Shown here in pieces: positions 9,170 through 18,370 of a stretch of DNA of 64,000 bases. Every line of letters begins with the position of its first letter. The first letter of the stretch is position 1. Location: NCBI RefSeq assembly GCF_021390515.1, contig NZ_JAJUXI010000014.1:124001-188000 (forward strand), given 5' to 3'. A program made the position numbers and the translations under genes. Source of the stretch: Dyadobacter sp. CY326. GTDB lineage: Bacteria; Bacteroidota; Bacteroidia; Cytophagales; Spirosomataceae. A model generated the notes under the pieces. It ran no database searches. It was not told where the DNA came from and saw nothing but the letters and a program-made list of their open reading frames with translations.

Positions 9170-9682
9170 ATGTTCGAACTTAAATCGGATCGGCTGATCA
9201 GAAATGTTGCAATATTTTTTATTCTCGTTGCCAACATAGGCTGTGACCAGATCTCTAAAAATGTCATACGCGAAAATGTGGGCTTCTATCAGACCATAAG
9301 TGTGATAGAAGACATTGTCACCATCACGTATGTTGAAAATACAGGCGCCTTTCTGAGCATTGGAAGCTCGCTGCCGCACACATTGAAAGTGGTGCTATTA
9401 TCCGTCATTCCGCTGATTGTGCTCTTTTTTGGCATCGCCTATATATTGATGAAGAAGAATTTGACGCTCATGAGTGCACTTGCGCTGAGCTTTGCGATCG
9501 GCGGCGGAATCGGCAACATTTACGACCGTCTCGTGCACGGTTCAGTAACAGATTTTCTGCACATCAATTTAGGCTTTTTTCAAACCGGCATTTTCAACAT
9601 GGCCGACGTTTCGATCATTATGGGAATGATCATCTTCTTCATTCAATCCTACACACGGCAGAAAGCGCGGATGTTGGGGTGA
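9170..9682 (+). CDS. lspA: Lipoprotein signal peptidase (signal peptidase II)
   Basis: 170 aa, four transmembrane segments. The two catalytic aspartates lie in the family blocks GNIYDRLVHGSVTDFLH and FNMADVSIIMG, and the conserved NTGAFLSIGSSLP block is present. It cleaves diacylglyceryl-modified prolipoproteins in the inner membrane, a step needed for the lipoproteins encoded in this window. It starts directly after the stop of the DUF1080 gene with no spacer, and is followed by a 50-bp palindrome that faces the acnA gene. Confidence 0.95.
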   Translation: MFELKSDRLIRNVAIFFILVANIGCDQISKNVIRENVGFYQTISVIEDIVTITYVENTGAFLSIGSSLPHTLKVVLLSVIPLIVLFFGIAYILMKKNLTLMSALALSFAIGGGIGNIYDRLVHGSVTDFLHINLGFFQTGIFNMADVSIIMGMIIFFIQSYTRQKARMLG

Positions 9683-9718
9683 TTTGAACCGACTTAATCT
9701 GAGACTCGCTCCGCTATT

Positions 9719-9768
9719 TATTGTAAAGCAAAACGGCTTCCCTAGGGAAGCCGTTTTGCTTTACAATA
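9719..9768. terminator. 50-bp perfect palindrome, probable bidirectional terminator
   Basis: Every base from 9719 to 9768 pairs with its partner around the centre CCTAGG (9741-9746); there is no spacer. It lies between the convergent genes lspA and acnA. In RNA it would fold into a stem of more than 20 bp with an A-rich 5' arm and U-rich 3' arm (GCCGTTTTGCTTTAC), working in both directions. The length and perfection are unusual for a terminator. Confidence 0.7.
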
Positions 9769-9779
9769 TCCACGTCAAG

Positions 9780-12050
9780 TTACGCTGCTGCAACTGATTT
9801 GCGAATGATGTTCAATGCAGAGCCTGCTTTAAACCATTCGATTTGCTGATCATTGTAAGTATGATTTACCGGAAACTCTTCGCTTGTGCCATTAGCATGG
9901 TGTAGAACGATTGTTAGCGGCTGGCCTTCTGCGAACGTTTGTAGTCCAACAATATCAATTGAATCGTCTTCCTGAATTTTGTCGTAGTCGGCTGTATTTG
10001 CGAATGTTAGTGCAAGCATTCCTTGCTTTTTCAAGTTTGTTTCGTGAATCCGCGCAAATGATTTTGTCAAAATTGCCCGCACACCAAGGAAACGCGGCTC
10101 CATCGCAGCATGCTCGCGCGATGAACCTTCTCCATAGTTTTCATCACCAACCACAATCGATCCAATGCCGTGCGCTTTGTAATCACGCTGCACTGCCGGA
10201 ACTTCCGCATATTCACTTGTCAGCTGGTTTTTAATGGTGTTGGTTTTCTCATTATAATAGTTAACCGCACCAATCAGCATGTTATTGGAAATATTGTCAA
10301 GGTGACCGCGGTATTTCAACCAAGGTCCAGCCATCGAAATATGGTCCGTTGTACATTTTCCTTTCGCCTTGATCAGAAGTTTCAATCCTTTCAGATCTGT
10401 TCCTTCCCATTCGGCAAATGGTTCAAGCAATTGCAGACGATCCGAAGTCGGGCTTACCAAAACCTGAACCTGACTTGGATCTTCCGCAGGAGCTTGGTAA
10501 CCAGCATCTTCTACTGCATAACCTCTGATTGGTTGTTCCAATCCGCTTGGTTCGTCGAGCATTACTTCAACGCCTTCTGAATTCGTCAATGTATCCTTAC
10601 GCGGATCGAAAGTAAGGCGACCGGCAATTGCCAATGCCGTTACGATTTCAGGAGAAGCTACGAATGAATGCGTATTTGGGTTACCATCCGCACGTTTCGA
10701 GAAGTTACGATTGAAAGAAGTGATAATTGAGTTTTTCTCGCCTTTTTCAGCGCCATGACGCGCCCACTGACCGATACAAGGACCGCAAGCATTGGCCAAA
10801 ACCACACCGCCGATTTTTGCAAATGTGTCCAGATAACCATCTCGTTCCACTGTATAGCGAACGAGTTCAGAACCTGGCGTAATTGTATATTCCGAGCTTA
10901 CAGTCAGTTTTTTATCCACCGCCTGCTGCGCCAGAGAAGCGGCACGGCTCACATCTTCATAACTTGAATTGGTGCAAGAACCGATCAAACCAACCGAAAG
11001 CACTTCCGGCCAGCCGTTTTCTCTAACCGCAGTCGCGAATTTAGAAAGTGGCCAGGCCAAATCCGGCGTGAACGGTCCGTTAACGTGTGGCTCCAATGTT
11101 GAAAGATCCAGCTCGATCAACTGATCAAAATAAGTTGCCGGATCAGCATAAACTTCATCATCGGAACGCAAATATGATTTCACAGCATCAGCTGCATCAG
11201 CAATTTCAGCTCTTTCTGTTGCTCTCAGGTAGGCCGCGCTTCTTTCATCATAAGCAAAAATCGAAGTTGTTGCTCCAATTTCAGCACCCATGTTACAGAT
11301 TGTCGCCTTGCCGGTTGCTGAAATGCTTTCAGCGCCTTCACCGAAATATTCAACAACATATCCTGTTCCGCCTTTTACGGTCAATTGACCTGCAACCCAT
11401 AGAATTACATCTTTCGCAGCAGTCCATCCGCTCAGCTTTCCGGTCAATTTAACACCGATCAAACGAGGCATTTTAAGCTCCCACGCAAGTCCCGACATTA
11501 CATCACTTGCATCAGCGCCACCCACACCAATGGCGATCATTCCCAAACCACCCGCATTCGGCGTGTGTGAGTCGGTTCCGATCATCATTCCACCTGGAAA
11601 TGCGTAGTTTTCAAGCACAACCTGGTGAATAATTCCAGCTCCTGCTTTCCAGAAACCCAATCCATATTTATTGGAAACAGAAGAAAGGAAGTCATAAACC
11701 TCTTTATTCTTGTCAACCGCATTTTGCAAATCCTGAACTGCACCGACTTCTGCCTGGATCAAGTGATCGCAATGCACTGTTGAAGGCACTGCGACTTGTG
11801 GCCTTCCCGCCTGCATAAACTGCAAAAGAGCCATTTGTGCCGTTGCATCCTGCATTGCAACACGGTCGGGGGCGAAGTCAACGTAAGACTTCCCGCGCTC
11901 GTAAACTTGCGTAGGAGTTCCTTCCCACAAATGGGAGTATAAAATCTTTTCTGCCAGGGTTAACGGCCGCCCCTCTATTTTACGAGCAGCTTCCACCCTT
12001 TCCTGCATACGGGCGTAAACACCCTTAATCATGTCTAAGTCAAAAGCCAT
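9780..12050 (-). CDS. Aconitate hydratase, mitochondrial type
   Basis: 756 aa, the usual length of mitochondrial-type aconitase. The [4Fe-4S] ligands are in GSCTNSSYED and in NACGPCIGQ. The swivel domain near the C-terminus has GDENYGEGSSREHAA with the conserved active-site Ser/Arg. It interconverts citrate and isocitrate in the TCA cycle. ATG at 12048-12050. It lies 58 bp downstream of acnB on the same strand, so the two aconitases may share a transcript. Both keep their cluster ligands, so neither looks decayed. I leave the symbol empty because acnA is normally used for the IRP-type enzyme. Confidence 0.95.
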   Translation of the reverse strand: MAFDLDMIKGVYARMQERVEAARKIEGRPLTLAEKILYSHLWEGTPTQVYERGKSYVDFAPDRVAMQDATAQMALLQFMQAGRPQVAVPSTVHCDHLIQAEVGAVQDLQNAVDKNKEVYDFLSSVSNKYGLGFWKAGAGIIHQVVLENYAFPGGMMIGTDSHTPNAGGLGMIAIGVGGADASDVMSGLAWELKMPRLIGVKLTGKLSGWTAAKDVILWVAGQLTVKGGTGYVVEYFGEGAESISATGKATICNMGAEIGATTSIFAYDERSAAYLRATERAEIADAADAVKSYLRSDDEVYADPATYFDQLIELDLSTLEPHVNGPFTPDLAWPLSKFATAVRENGWPEVLSVGLIGSCTNSSYEDVSRAASLAQQAVDKKLTVSSEYTITPGSELVRYTVERDGYLDTFAKIGGVVLANACGPCIGQWARHGAEKGEKNSIITSFNRNFSKRADGNPNTHSFVASPEIVTALAIAGRLTFDPRKDTLTNSEGVEVMLDEPSGLEQPIRGYAVEDAGYQAPAEDPSQVQVLVSPTSDRLQLLEPFAEWEGTDLKGLKLLIKAKGKCTTDHISMAGPWLKYRGHLDNISNNMLIGAVNYYNEKTNTIKNQLTSEYAEVPAVQRDYKAHGIGSIVVGDENYGEGSSREHAAMEPRFLGVRAILTKSFARIHETNLKKQGMLALTFANTADYDKIQEDDSIDIVGLQTFAEGQPLTIVLHHANGTSEEFPVNHTYNDQQIEWFKAGSALNIIRKSVAAA

Positions 12051-12108
12051 AGTAATTATTATTTATGCTAATAAAATGCCCATGCGTCAACAATTGTGCC
12101 AGTATTAA

Positions 12109-14880
12109 CTATCTGGCTAATTGTTTAACAGGAGGTGCAAACTTGGTCAGGTCAATGCCGACCACCGCTGCTTTATATTCACTGATATTCGGAATTCGTC
12201 CAAGAATGGCCGATAAAACAACTACAGGTGTAGATGCAAGCAGCGATTCTCCTTTTTTACGCTCTGAATCTTCAACAACTCTTCCCTGAAACAAACGGGT
12301 TGATGTTGCCAACACCGTATCGCCTTTTGCAGCTTTCTCCTGGTTACCCATGCAAAGGTTACAGCCGGGGCGTTCCAGATACATCATATTTTCGTATTCC
12401 GTGCGTGCCGCTACTTTCGGTGCATTGTCATCAAATTCAAAGCCTGAATATTTTTGCAATACATCCCAGTCGCCTTCTTTTTTCAGCTCTTCTATAATGT
12501 TATAAGTTGGCGCTGCAACAACCAGCGGAGCGGAAAACTCAACCTTACCTTGCTGATTTTCCAGGTTCCGAAGCATTTGAGAAACAATTTTCAAATCTCC
12601 TTTGTGAACCATGCAAGAGCCTACAAAACCGAGATCCACTTTTTTGTCCTCTCCGTAATAGGAAAGCGGACGAATCGTATCGTGCGTATAACGCTTGGAA
12701 ACTTCCTTGTTATTCACATCCGGATCTGCAATCATTGGCTCAACAATCGCATCCAGATCAATCACAACCTCTGCATAATATTTTGCATTCGCATCAGGCA
12801 CCAAAGCAGGCTTTTCACCCGATTTGATTTCAGCAATGCGCTTATTCGCTTTATTGATCAAGCCTTGAAGAACTTGCTTGTGATTCTCCATGCCTTTGTT
12901 GATCATAATCTGGATTCTGTTTTTCGCAATTTCCAGTGATTCGATCAATGTATCATCTTCTGAAATACAGATGGAAGCTTTCGCCTTCATTTCAGCAGTC
13001 CAGTCTGTAAAAGTAAATGCCTGGTCAGCAGGAAGCGTTCCCAGATGCACTTCAATGATCCTGCCTTGGAATACGTTTTCTCCTCCGAATTTTTGCAACA
13101 TTTGCGCTTGCGTGGCATGAACCACATCACGGAAATCCATGTGCTCTTTCATGTCGCCTTTAAAAGTCACTTTTACGGATTCAGGGATTGGCATGGAAAC
13201 TTCACCTGTTGCCAATGCAATTGCAACAGTTCCTGAGTCAGCACCAAAAGCAACACCTTTAGACATTCTTGTATGCGAGTCGCCACCGATAATAATTGCC
13301 CACTCGTCAATTGTAATGTCGTTCAGCACTTTGTGAATCACGTCGGTCATCGAGTGATATTCCCCTTTCGGGTCACGCGCTGTGATCAAGCCGAAGTCGT
13401 TCATAAACTTCATCAGCTTAGGAATGTTAGCCTGCGCCTTTTTATCCCAAACAGATGCCGTGTGACATCCTGACTGATATGCACCATCCACAATCGGTGA
13501 AATTGTTGTAGCTGCCATCGATTCCAACTCCTGAGCAGTCATAAGCCCAGTTGTATCTTGCGAACCAACAATATTAACCTCCACACGAACATCTGAACCT
13601 GCATGCAAAACTTTGCCCGGTGTGATGCCGACAGCGTTTCTGTTGAATATTTTTTCAACTGCTGTCAAACCTTGTCCTTCGTTGGAAATTTCCTTCGACG
13701 GAGCAAAAACAAGCGGCGCCTCGATGCCTAGAATCTTCGCTGCAACAGTTTGTATTTTTTTACCAAAAACAATAGCATATGATCCGCCTGCTCTGATAAA
13801 TTCTTTTTTCTGTGGAGTAAGCGCCTTAGAAATGTCAATCAATTCCTGGTCGCCGTTGTAAAGCTTCCTGGTTTGTGTATTAATGGTCAAAACAGTGCCC
13901 GTAGCAACCGAGTAAACCTCTTCCAAAACAGGATCGCCACTTTCATTGCGAACCACATTTCCGAATTCGTCAACCTTTTTTACCCAGTTTTTCAGGTCAA
14001 TGCCTATTCCGCCTGTAACGTCAACCGTTGTAAGGAAAATCGGCGAAATGCCATTTGTTCCGCCAACGATCGGTGCAATATTAACGTACGGTATATACGG
14101 ACTTGCTGGTTTCCCTGTCCAAAGCGCCACATTGTTTACACCCGACATTCTCGACGAACCTACGCCCATTGTTCCTTTCTCTGCAATCAACATCACGCTT
14201 TTATCAGGATGCTCGGCTTGTAATGCCTTTATTTCCCGTTGCGCTTGGGTTGTAATCATACATTGCCCATGCAATTCACGGTCAGAACGGGAATGTGCCT
14301 GGTTACCTGGGGAGAGTAAATCTGTTGAAATGTCGCCCTCGCCAGCGATAAATGTTACGATCTTGATTTCTTCGGGAACATCCGGCAGTTTGGTGAAAAA
14401 CTCAGCACGGGCGTAACTTTCAAGAATCTCTCTGGCAATTACGTTACCGTTTTTAAATGCTTCTTTCAGACGATCTGTGTCCGCATCGTAAAGGTAAACT
14501 TGTGTTTTAAGCACCTCCGCAGCCTGTTTTGCAACCGAATAATCTTCACCCAGCGCAAGATCAAGCAATACGCCAATGGAAGGCCCGCCTTTCATGTGCG
14601 ACAATAACTCAAATGCAAAAGCAGGTGATATTTCTGCTACGATGGATTCACCAAGGATAATCTCTTTCAGAAACCTGGCTTTCACACCCGCCGCACTTGT
14701 GGTGCCCGGTAATGTATTGTAAATAAAAAACTTGAGAGAGTCGTCGCGATGCTCGTTTTCGGAATCTTTGATTTGAGCGATGATTTCGCCTAGCAGTTCG
14801 GCGCCGTCAATTGGCTTGGGGTGAAGTCCTTGGGTTTCTCTTTCTGCAATCTCCTTAATGTAATCCTGATAAATATTCAT
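12109..14880 (-). CDS. acnB: Bifunctional aconitate hydratase 2 / 2-methylisocitrate dehydratase
   Basis: 923 aa from the ATG at 14880 (MNIYQDYIKEIAERE). In-frame ATGs at 14895 and further up to 14970 add residues not typical of the family. AcnB architecture: N-terminal HEAT-like domain, swivel domain (GTMGVGSSRMSGVNN, about 240-260), then the cluster-binding core with GSCMVHKGD and PGCNLCMGNQ. AcnB serves the TCA cycle and, in some bacteria, the methylcitrate cycle; no other methylcitrate gene is here. First of a two-gene aconitase unit, divergent from topA. Confidence 0.95.
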   Translation of the reverse strand: MNIYQDYIKEIAERETQGLHPKPIDGAELLGEIIAQIKDSENEHRDDSLKFFIYNTLPGTTSAAGVKARFLKEIILGESIVAEISPAFAFELLSHMKGGPSIGVLLDLALGEDYSVAKQAAEVLKTQVYLYDADTDRLKEAFKNGNVIAREILESYARAEFFTKLPDVPEEIKIVTFIAGEGDISTDLLSPGNQAHSRSDRELHGQCMITTQAQREIKALQAEHPDKSVMLIAEKGTMGVGSSRMSGVNNVALWTGKPASPYIPYVNIAPIVGGTNGISPIFLTTVDVTGGIGIDLKNWVKKVDEFGNVVRNESGDPVLEEVYSVATGTVLTINTQTRKLYNGDQELIDISKALTPQKKEFIRAGGSYAIVFGKKIQTVAAKILGIEAPLVFAPSKEISNEGQGLTAVEKIFNRNAVGITPGKVLHAGSDVRVEVNIVGSQDTTGLMTAQELESMAATTISPIVDGAYQSGCHTASVWDKKAQANIPKLMKFMNDFGLITARDPKGEYHSMTDVIHKVLNDITIDEWAIIIGGDSHTRMSKGVAFGADSGTVAIALATGEVSMPIPESVKVTFKGDMKEHMDFRDVVHATQAQMLQKFGGENVFQGRIIEVHLGTLPADQAFTFTDWTAEMKAKASICISEDDTLIESLEIAKNRIQIMINKGMENHKQVLQGLINKANKRIAEIKSGEKPALVPDANAKYYAEVVIDLDAIVEPMIADPDVNNKEVSKRYTHDTIRPLSYYGEDKKVDLGFVGSCMVHKGDLKIVSQMLRNLENQQGKVEFSAPLVVAAPTYNIIEELKKEGDWDVLQKYSGFEFDDNAPKVAARTEYENMMYLERPGCNLCMGNQEKAAKGDTVLATSTRLFQGRVVEDSERKKGESLLASTPVVVLSAILGRIPNISEYKAAVVGIDLTKFAPPVKQLAR

Positions 14881-15110
14881 GATAGAAGTTGTCATTAAAA
14901 CACGCGAAAATACGAATTTACAAAACATACGCAGGTGCCCCTGCCGTTTTTCGCTACTATTTAGCATCATTATATTCTAAGGACGCATTTAGATAACCTT
15001 GCCCTGATTCATTTTGTTCTTTGAACCAATATATTTGATAAATTATTTGGAAAACGCCGCCTTCACCCTGTCCGTTTATCGGCGATTTTAACCTACCTTT
15101 TCGGCGACAC

Positions 15111-15143
15111 TTTGATATTTTGCGCGATTGTACCCTATATTTG
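15111..15143 (+). promoter_or_regulatory. Bacteroidota-type promoter of topA
   Basis: TTTG at 15111-15114 and TATATTTG at 15136-15143, 21 nt apart, match the Bacteroidota housekeeping consensus (-33 TTTG / -7 TAnnTTTG). Transcription would start at about 15150, about 33 nt upstream of the topA ATG at 15183. This also argues against a topA start at 15120, which would lie upstream of that transcription start. A second TATATTTG at 15030-15037 has no -33 partner. Confidence 0.6.
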
Positions 15144-15182
15144 GACAATCAAAGTGCCACAAGATTCCTTAAATCCATTGTT

Positions 15183-17642
15183 ATGTCAAAAAATCTGGTG
15201 ATCGTAGAGTCACCGGCGAAGGCCAAAACCATTGAAAGTTATTTAGGAGCAGACTTCACCGTTAAGTCAAGTTTCGGGCACGTTCGTGACCTTCCGGAAC
15301 ATGATATGGGCGTTGATGTAGAGCATGGTTTCCAGCCTTCTTACGAAATATCAGCTGATAAAGTAAAGGTGATTTCCGAGCTTAAAAAACTGGCCAAAGG
15401 TGCAGAAGTGTGGCTGGCAACGGATGATGACCGCGAAGGTGAGGCAATTTCGTGGCACTTGAAAGAAGCATTGGGGTTGCCCGACGACACCAAAAGAATT
15501 GTGTTCCGGGAGATTACGAAAACCGCTTTACAAAATGCGATTTCCAAGCCGCGCATCATTGATGTGGACCTTGTGGATGCGCAGCAGGCGCGGCGGATTC
15601 TGGACCGGCTCGTGGGTTATGAACTTTCGCCGGTGCTTTGGAAAAAAATACGCATTGGCAAGCAAAACCTTTCTGCCGGACGCGTGCAATCCGTTGCGGT
15701 TCGTATCATTGTAGAAAGGGAAAGAGAAATTGATGCATTCAGAAGCAAAAGCAGCTATAAAGTAACAGCCCGGTTTGACCTGGGAAATGGCAAGGTGCTT
15801 AATGCAGAACTAGCCAAGAATTTTCCACAGGAAGAGGATGCAATGAAATTTCTCGAAAAATGCATCGGGGCGCAGTTTTCGATTAAAAGTCTTGAAGTTA
15901 AACCAGCTAAAAAAACACCGGCACCGCCATTCACAACCTCTACTTTACAACAGGAAGCATCGCGTAAATTGAGCTTTTCCGTAGCGCAAACCATGACCGT
16001 TGCGCAACGGCTTTACGAAGCTGGAAAGATTTCCTACATGCGTACGGACTCGACAAATTTGTCGGAGGAAGCTTTGGAAAAAGCGCGTGTGCAGATTACG
16101 AATGAATATGGTCAGGATTATTATAATAAAAGGATATTTAAGACCAAAAATGAGTCAGCACAAGAGGCTCACGAAGCCATTAGGCCGACTGATTTTTCTA
16201 CATTAAATGGCAGCAGCGACCGCAACGAACAGCGCTTGTATGAGCTGATATGGAAACGCGCCATTGCATCACAAATGTCTGATGCGCAACTAGAAAGAAC
16301 CACTGCAACCATTGCCATTTCAACAACTCCGGAAGAACTGGTTGCCCAAGGTGAAGTGATCAAATTCGAAGGTTTCCTGAAAGTTTATCTGGAATCCAGT
16401 GATGATGAAAATGACGAGGAGCAAAAAGGAATGCTGCCGCCATTGAACATCAACCAGATTCTGAATCTTTCGGATATGAAGGCGACGGAGCGTTTCACAC
16501 GAAATCCACCGCGTTATACGGAAGCAAGTTTGGTGAAAAAGCTGGAAGAAATGGGCATTGGACGACCATCCACCTACGCACCAACGATTTCTACCATATT
16601 AAGACGTGAATATATTGTAAAGGAAGACCGGATGGGCAATGAGCGCGAGTTCAAAGAGCTCACGCTTGCTAACAATCAGATCAACAGCAAGGTTAGCAAA
16701 GAAATTTACGGCTCAGAAAAATCAAAACTATTCCCGACCAGTGCCGGAATGGTGGTGAATGATTTCCTGGTAAGCCATTTCAATGACATCATTGATTATT
16801 CTTTCACGGCCAATGTTGAAAAGGATTTTGACAACATTGCGGACGGCCAGCTTGAATGGCGCCAGATGATCAAAAATTTTTATACACCATTCCAGAAAAA
16901 AGTCGCCGAAGCAAACGAAGAGGCTATTGACAGAAGTCTGACATCGAGAGAGTTGGGTGAAGATCCGGCTTCTGGCAAAAAAGTGTCTGTTCGCATTGGA
17001 AAATACGGCCCTTATGTGCAGATCGGGGACGCGGAAGATGAGGAAAAGCCCAAATTTGCAAGCTTAATGAAGGGCCAGCTGATGGAAAACATCACATTGG
17101 ACGAGGCTTTCGAACTTTTCAAGTTGCCGCGTGAAGTCGGTTTGTATGAGGAGAAAGAAATGATTGTCAACATTGGCAAGTTTGGCCCTTATGTAAAGCA
17201 CGACGGAAAATATTATTCGCTGGCCAGAACAGACGATCCGATGGGCGTTACCGAAGACCGACTGGTTGAGATTATAACCGAAAAGCGTTTGCAGGACAGC
17301 AATAGAACGATCAAAGAATTTAGTGAAGATCCTGATGCAAAAGTGCTTAATGGTAAATACGGACCTTACATTGCTTTTGGAAAAAAGAATGTGAAGATTC
17401 CAAAAGGTTCTGATCCCGCTTCGCTGACTTATGACGAGGTGGTAAAACTGGCAGCCGAAACACCGGACAGACCGGCAGGAAGAGGCGCTAAAAAGCCAAC
17501 TGCAAAAGCACCGGCGGCAAAGGCACCAGTGGCAAAGACAACGGCAGCGAAAGCACCGGCAGCAAAAACGGCGGCAGCAAAAAAGCCAGCCACAAAGAAA
17601 CCGGCAGCAAAAAAACCGGTCGCTAAAAAAGCGGAAAAGTAG
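15183..17642 (+). CDS. topA: DNA topoisomerase I (type IA)
   Basis: 819 aa from the ATG at 15183 (MSKNLVIVESPAKAKTIESY), the standard N-terminus; a promoter just upstream supports this start. Toprim domain with ESPAKAK and ATDDDREGEAISWHL. The active-site Tyr is in the block EAGKISYMRTDSTNLSE. The core ends at about 600, followed by three topo C-terminal repeat modules (each with KYGPYV/FGPYVK-like motifs), here without recognisable zinc-finger cysteines. The last 50 residues are an Ala/Lys/Pro tail built from AKAPAAK / KKPAAKK units, histone-H1-like, probably for non-specific DNA binding. It relaxes negative supercoils. Confidence 0.96.
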   Translation: MSKNLVIVESPAKAKTIESYLGADFTVKSSFGHVRDLPEHDMGVDVEHGFQPSYEISADKVKVISELKKLAKGAEVWLATDDDREGEAISWHLKEALGLPDDTKRIVFREITKTALQNAISKPRIIDVDLVDAQQARRILDRLVGYELSPVLWKKIRIGKQNLSAGRVQSVAVRIIVEREREIDAFRSKSSYKVTARFDLGNGKVLNAELAKNFPQEEDAMKFLEKCIGAQFSIKSLEVKPAKKTPAPPFTTSTLQQEASRKLSFSVAQTMTVAQRLYEAGKISYMRTDSTNLSEEALEKARVQITNEYGQDYYNKRIFKTKNESAQEAHEAIRPTDFSTLNGSSDRNEQRLYELIWKRAIASQMSDAQLERTTATIAISTTPEELVAQGEVIKFEGFLKVYLESSDDENDEEQKGMLPPLNINQILNLSDMKATERFTRNPPRYTEASLVKKLEEMGIGRPSTYAPTISTILRREYIVKEDRMGNEREFKELTLANNQINSKVSKEIYGSEKSKLFPTSAGMVVNDFLVSHFNDIIDYSFTANVEKDFDNIADGQLEWRQMIKNFYTPFQKKVAEANEEAIDRSLTSRELGEDPASGKKVSVRIGKYGPYVQIGDAEDEEKPKFASLMKGQLMENITLDEAFELFKLPREVGLYEEKEMIVNIGKFGPYVKHDGKYYSLARTDDPMGVTEDRLVEIITEKRLQDSNRTIKEFSEDPDAKVLNGKYGPYIAFGKKNVKIPKGSDPASLTYDEVVKLAAETPDRPAGRGAKKPTAKAPAAKAPVAKTTAAKAPAAKTAAAKKPATKKPAAKKPVAKKAEK

Positions 17643-17683
17643 ATTTAAGACCTATATCGGTTACACACTAGACATTATTAATC

Positions 17684-18370
17684 ATGAAAAAACTCGTAGT
17701 GCTCTCGGGTGCAGGCATCAGTGCAGAAAGTGGCATCAGCACTTTTCGCGACAATGGCGGTCTGTGGGACAATTATCGCATTGAGGACGTCGCGACGCCG
17801 GAAGCCTGGCAGCGAAATCAGGAATTGGTTCTCGATTTTTACAATCAGCGACGGAAACAAGCTGCCGACGTAAAACCTAATGCTGCACATTATGCATTGG
17901 TTGAGCTGGAAAAGCATTTCGATGTAACGATCATCACGCAAAACGTTGATAATCTGCATGAAATCGCGGGTTCGTCCAATGTAATACACTTGCATGGCGA
18001 GCTTTTCAAATCCAGAAGCACGAAAAATCCTGAACTGATTTACGAAATGTCTTCCTGGGAATTGAAAACAGGAGATCTTTGTGAACTGGGCAGCCAGCTT
18101 AGGCCGCACATTGTATGGTTTGGCGAGGAAGTGCCGATGATGGAAGTTGCAGTCGATGTGACCGAAGAAGCTGACATTTTTGTGGTAATCGGCACATCCT
18201 TAGCCGTTTATCCAGCTGCCGGACTCGTGCATTATGTAGGCGCAGGCAAACCGATTTACATCATTGATCCTGCAAAACCCGACATTACCCTGAAAAAGAA
18301 CATGACTTTTATTCAGGAAAAGGCAACGACGGGAATGGAAACTCTAATCAAAAACATTACGAATCAATAA
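17684..18370 (+). CDS. NAD-dependent protein deacylase (Sir2, class III-like, no zinc site)
   Basis: 228 aa. NAD-binding GAGISAESGISTFRD (9-23), TQNVDN (85-90) and catalytic H104 in HLHGEL. Y53 and R56 form the YxxR pair that marks class III sirtuins (SIRT5/CobB) with preference for succinyl- and malonyl-lysine. The four zinc-binding cysteines normally found between HGEL and RPHIVWFGE are absent: the segment 106-139 has one Cys (C133) only. Bacteroidota relatives I recall share this feature, so it is likely functional. It is 41 nt after topA, and its TAA shares its last A with the folD ATG. Confidence 0.9.
   Translation: MKKLVVLSGAGISAESGISTFRDNGGLWDNYRIEDVATPEAWQRNQELVLDFYNQRRKQAADVKPNAAHYALVELEKHFDVTIITQNVDNLHEIAGSSNVIHLHGELFKSRSTKNPELIYEMSSWELKTGDLCELGSQLRPHIVWFGEEVPMMEVAVDVTEEADIFVVIGTSLAVYPAAGLVHYVGAGKPIYIIDPAKPDITLKKNMTFIQEKATTGMETLIKNITNQ

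Noticed and set aside
17495..17642. Tandem DNA repeat or CRISPR-like array
   Set aside because: The repetition comes from Ala/Lys/Pro codons of the topA tail; no regular spacers.
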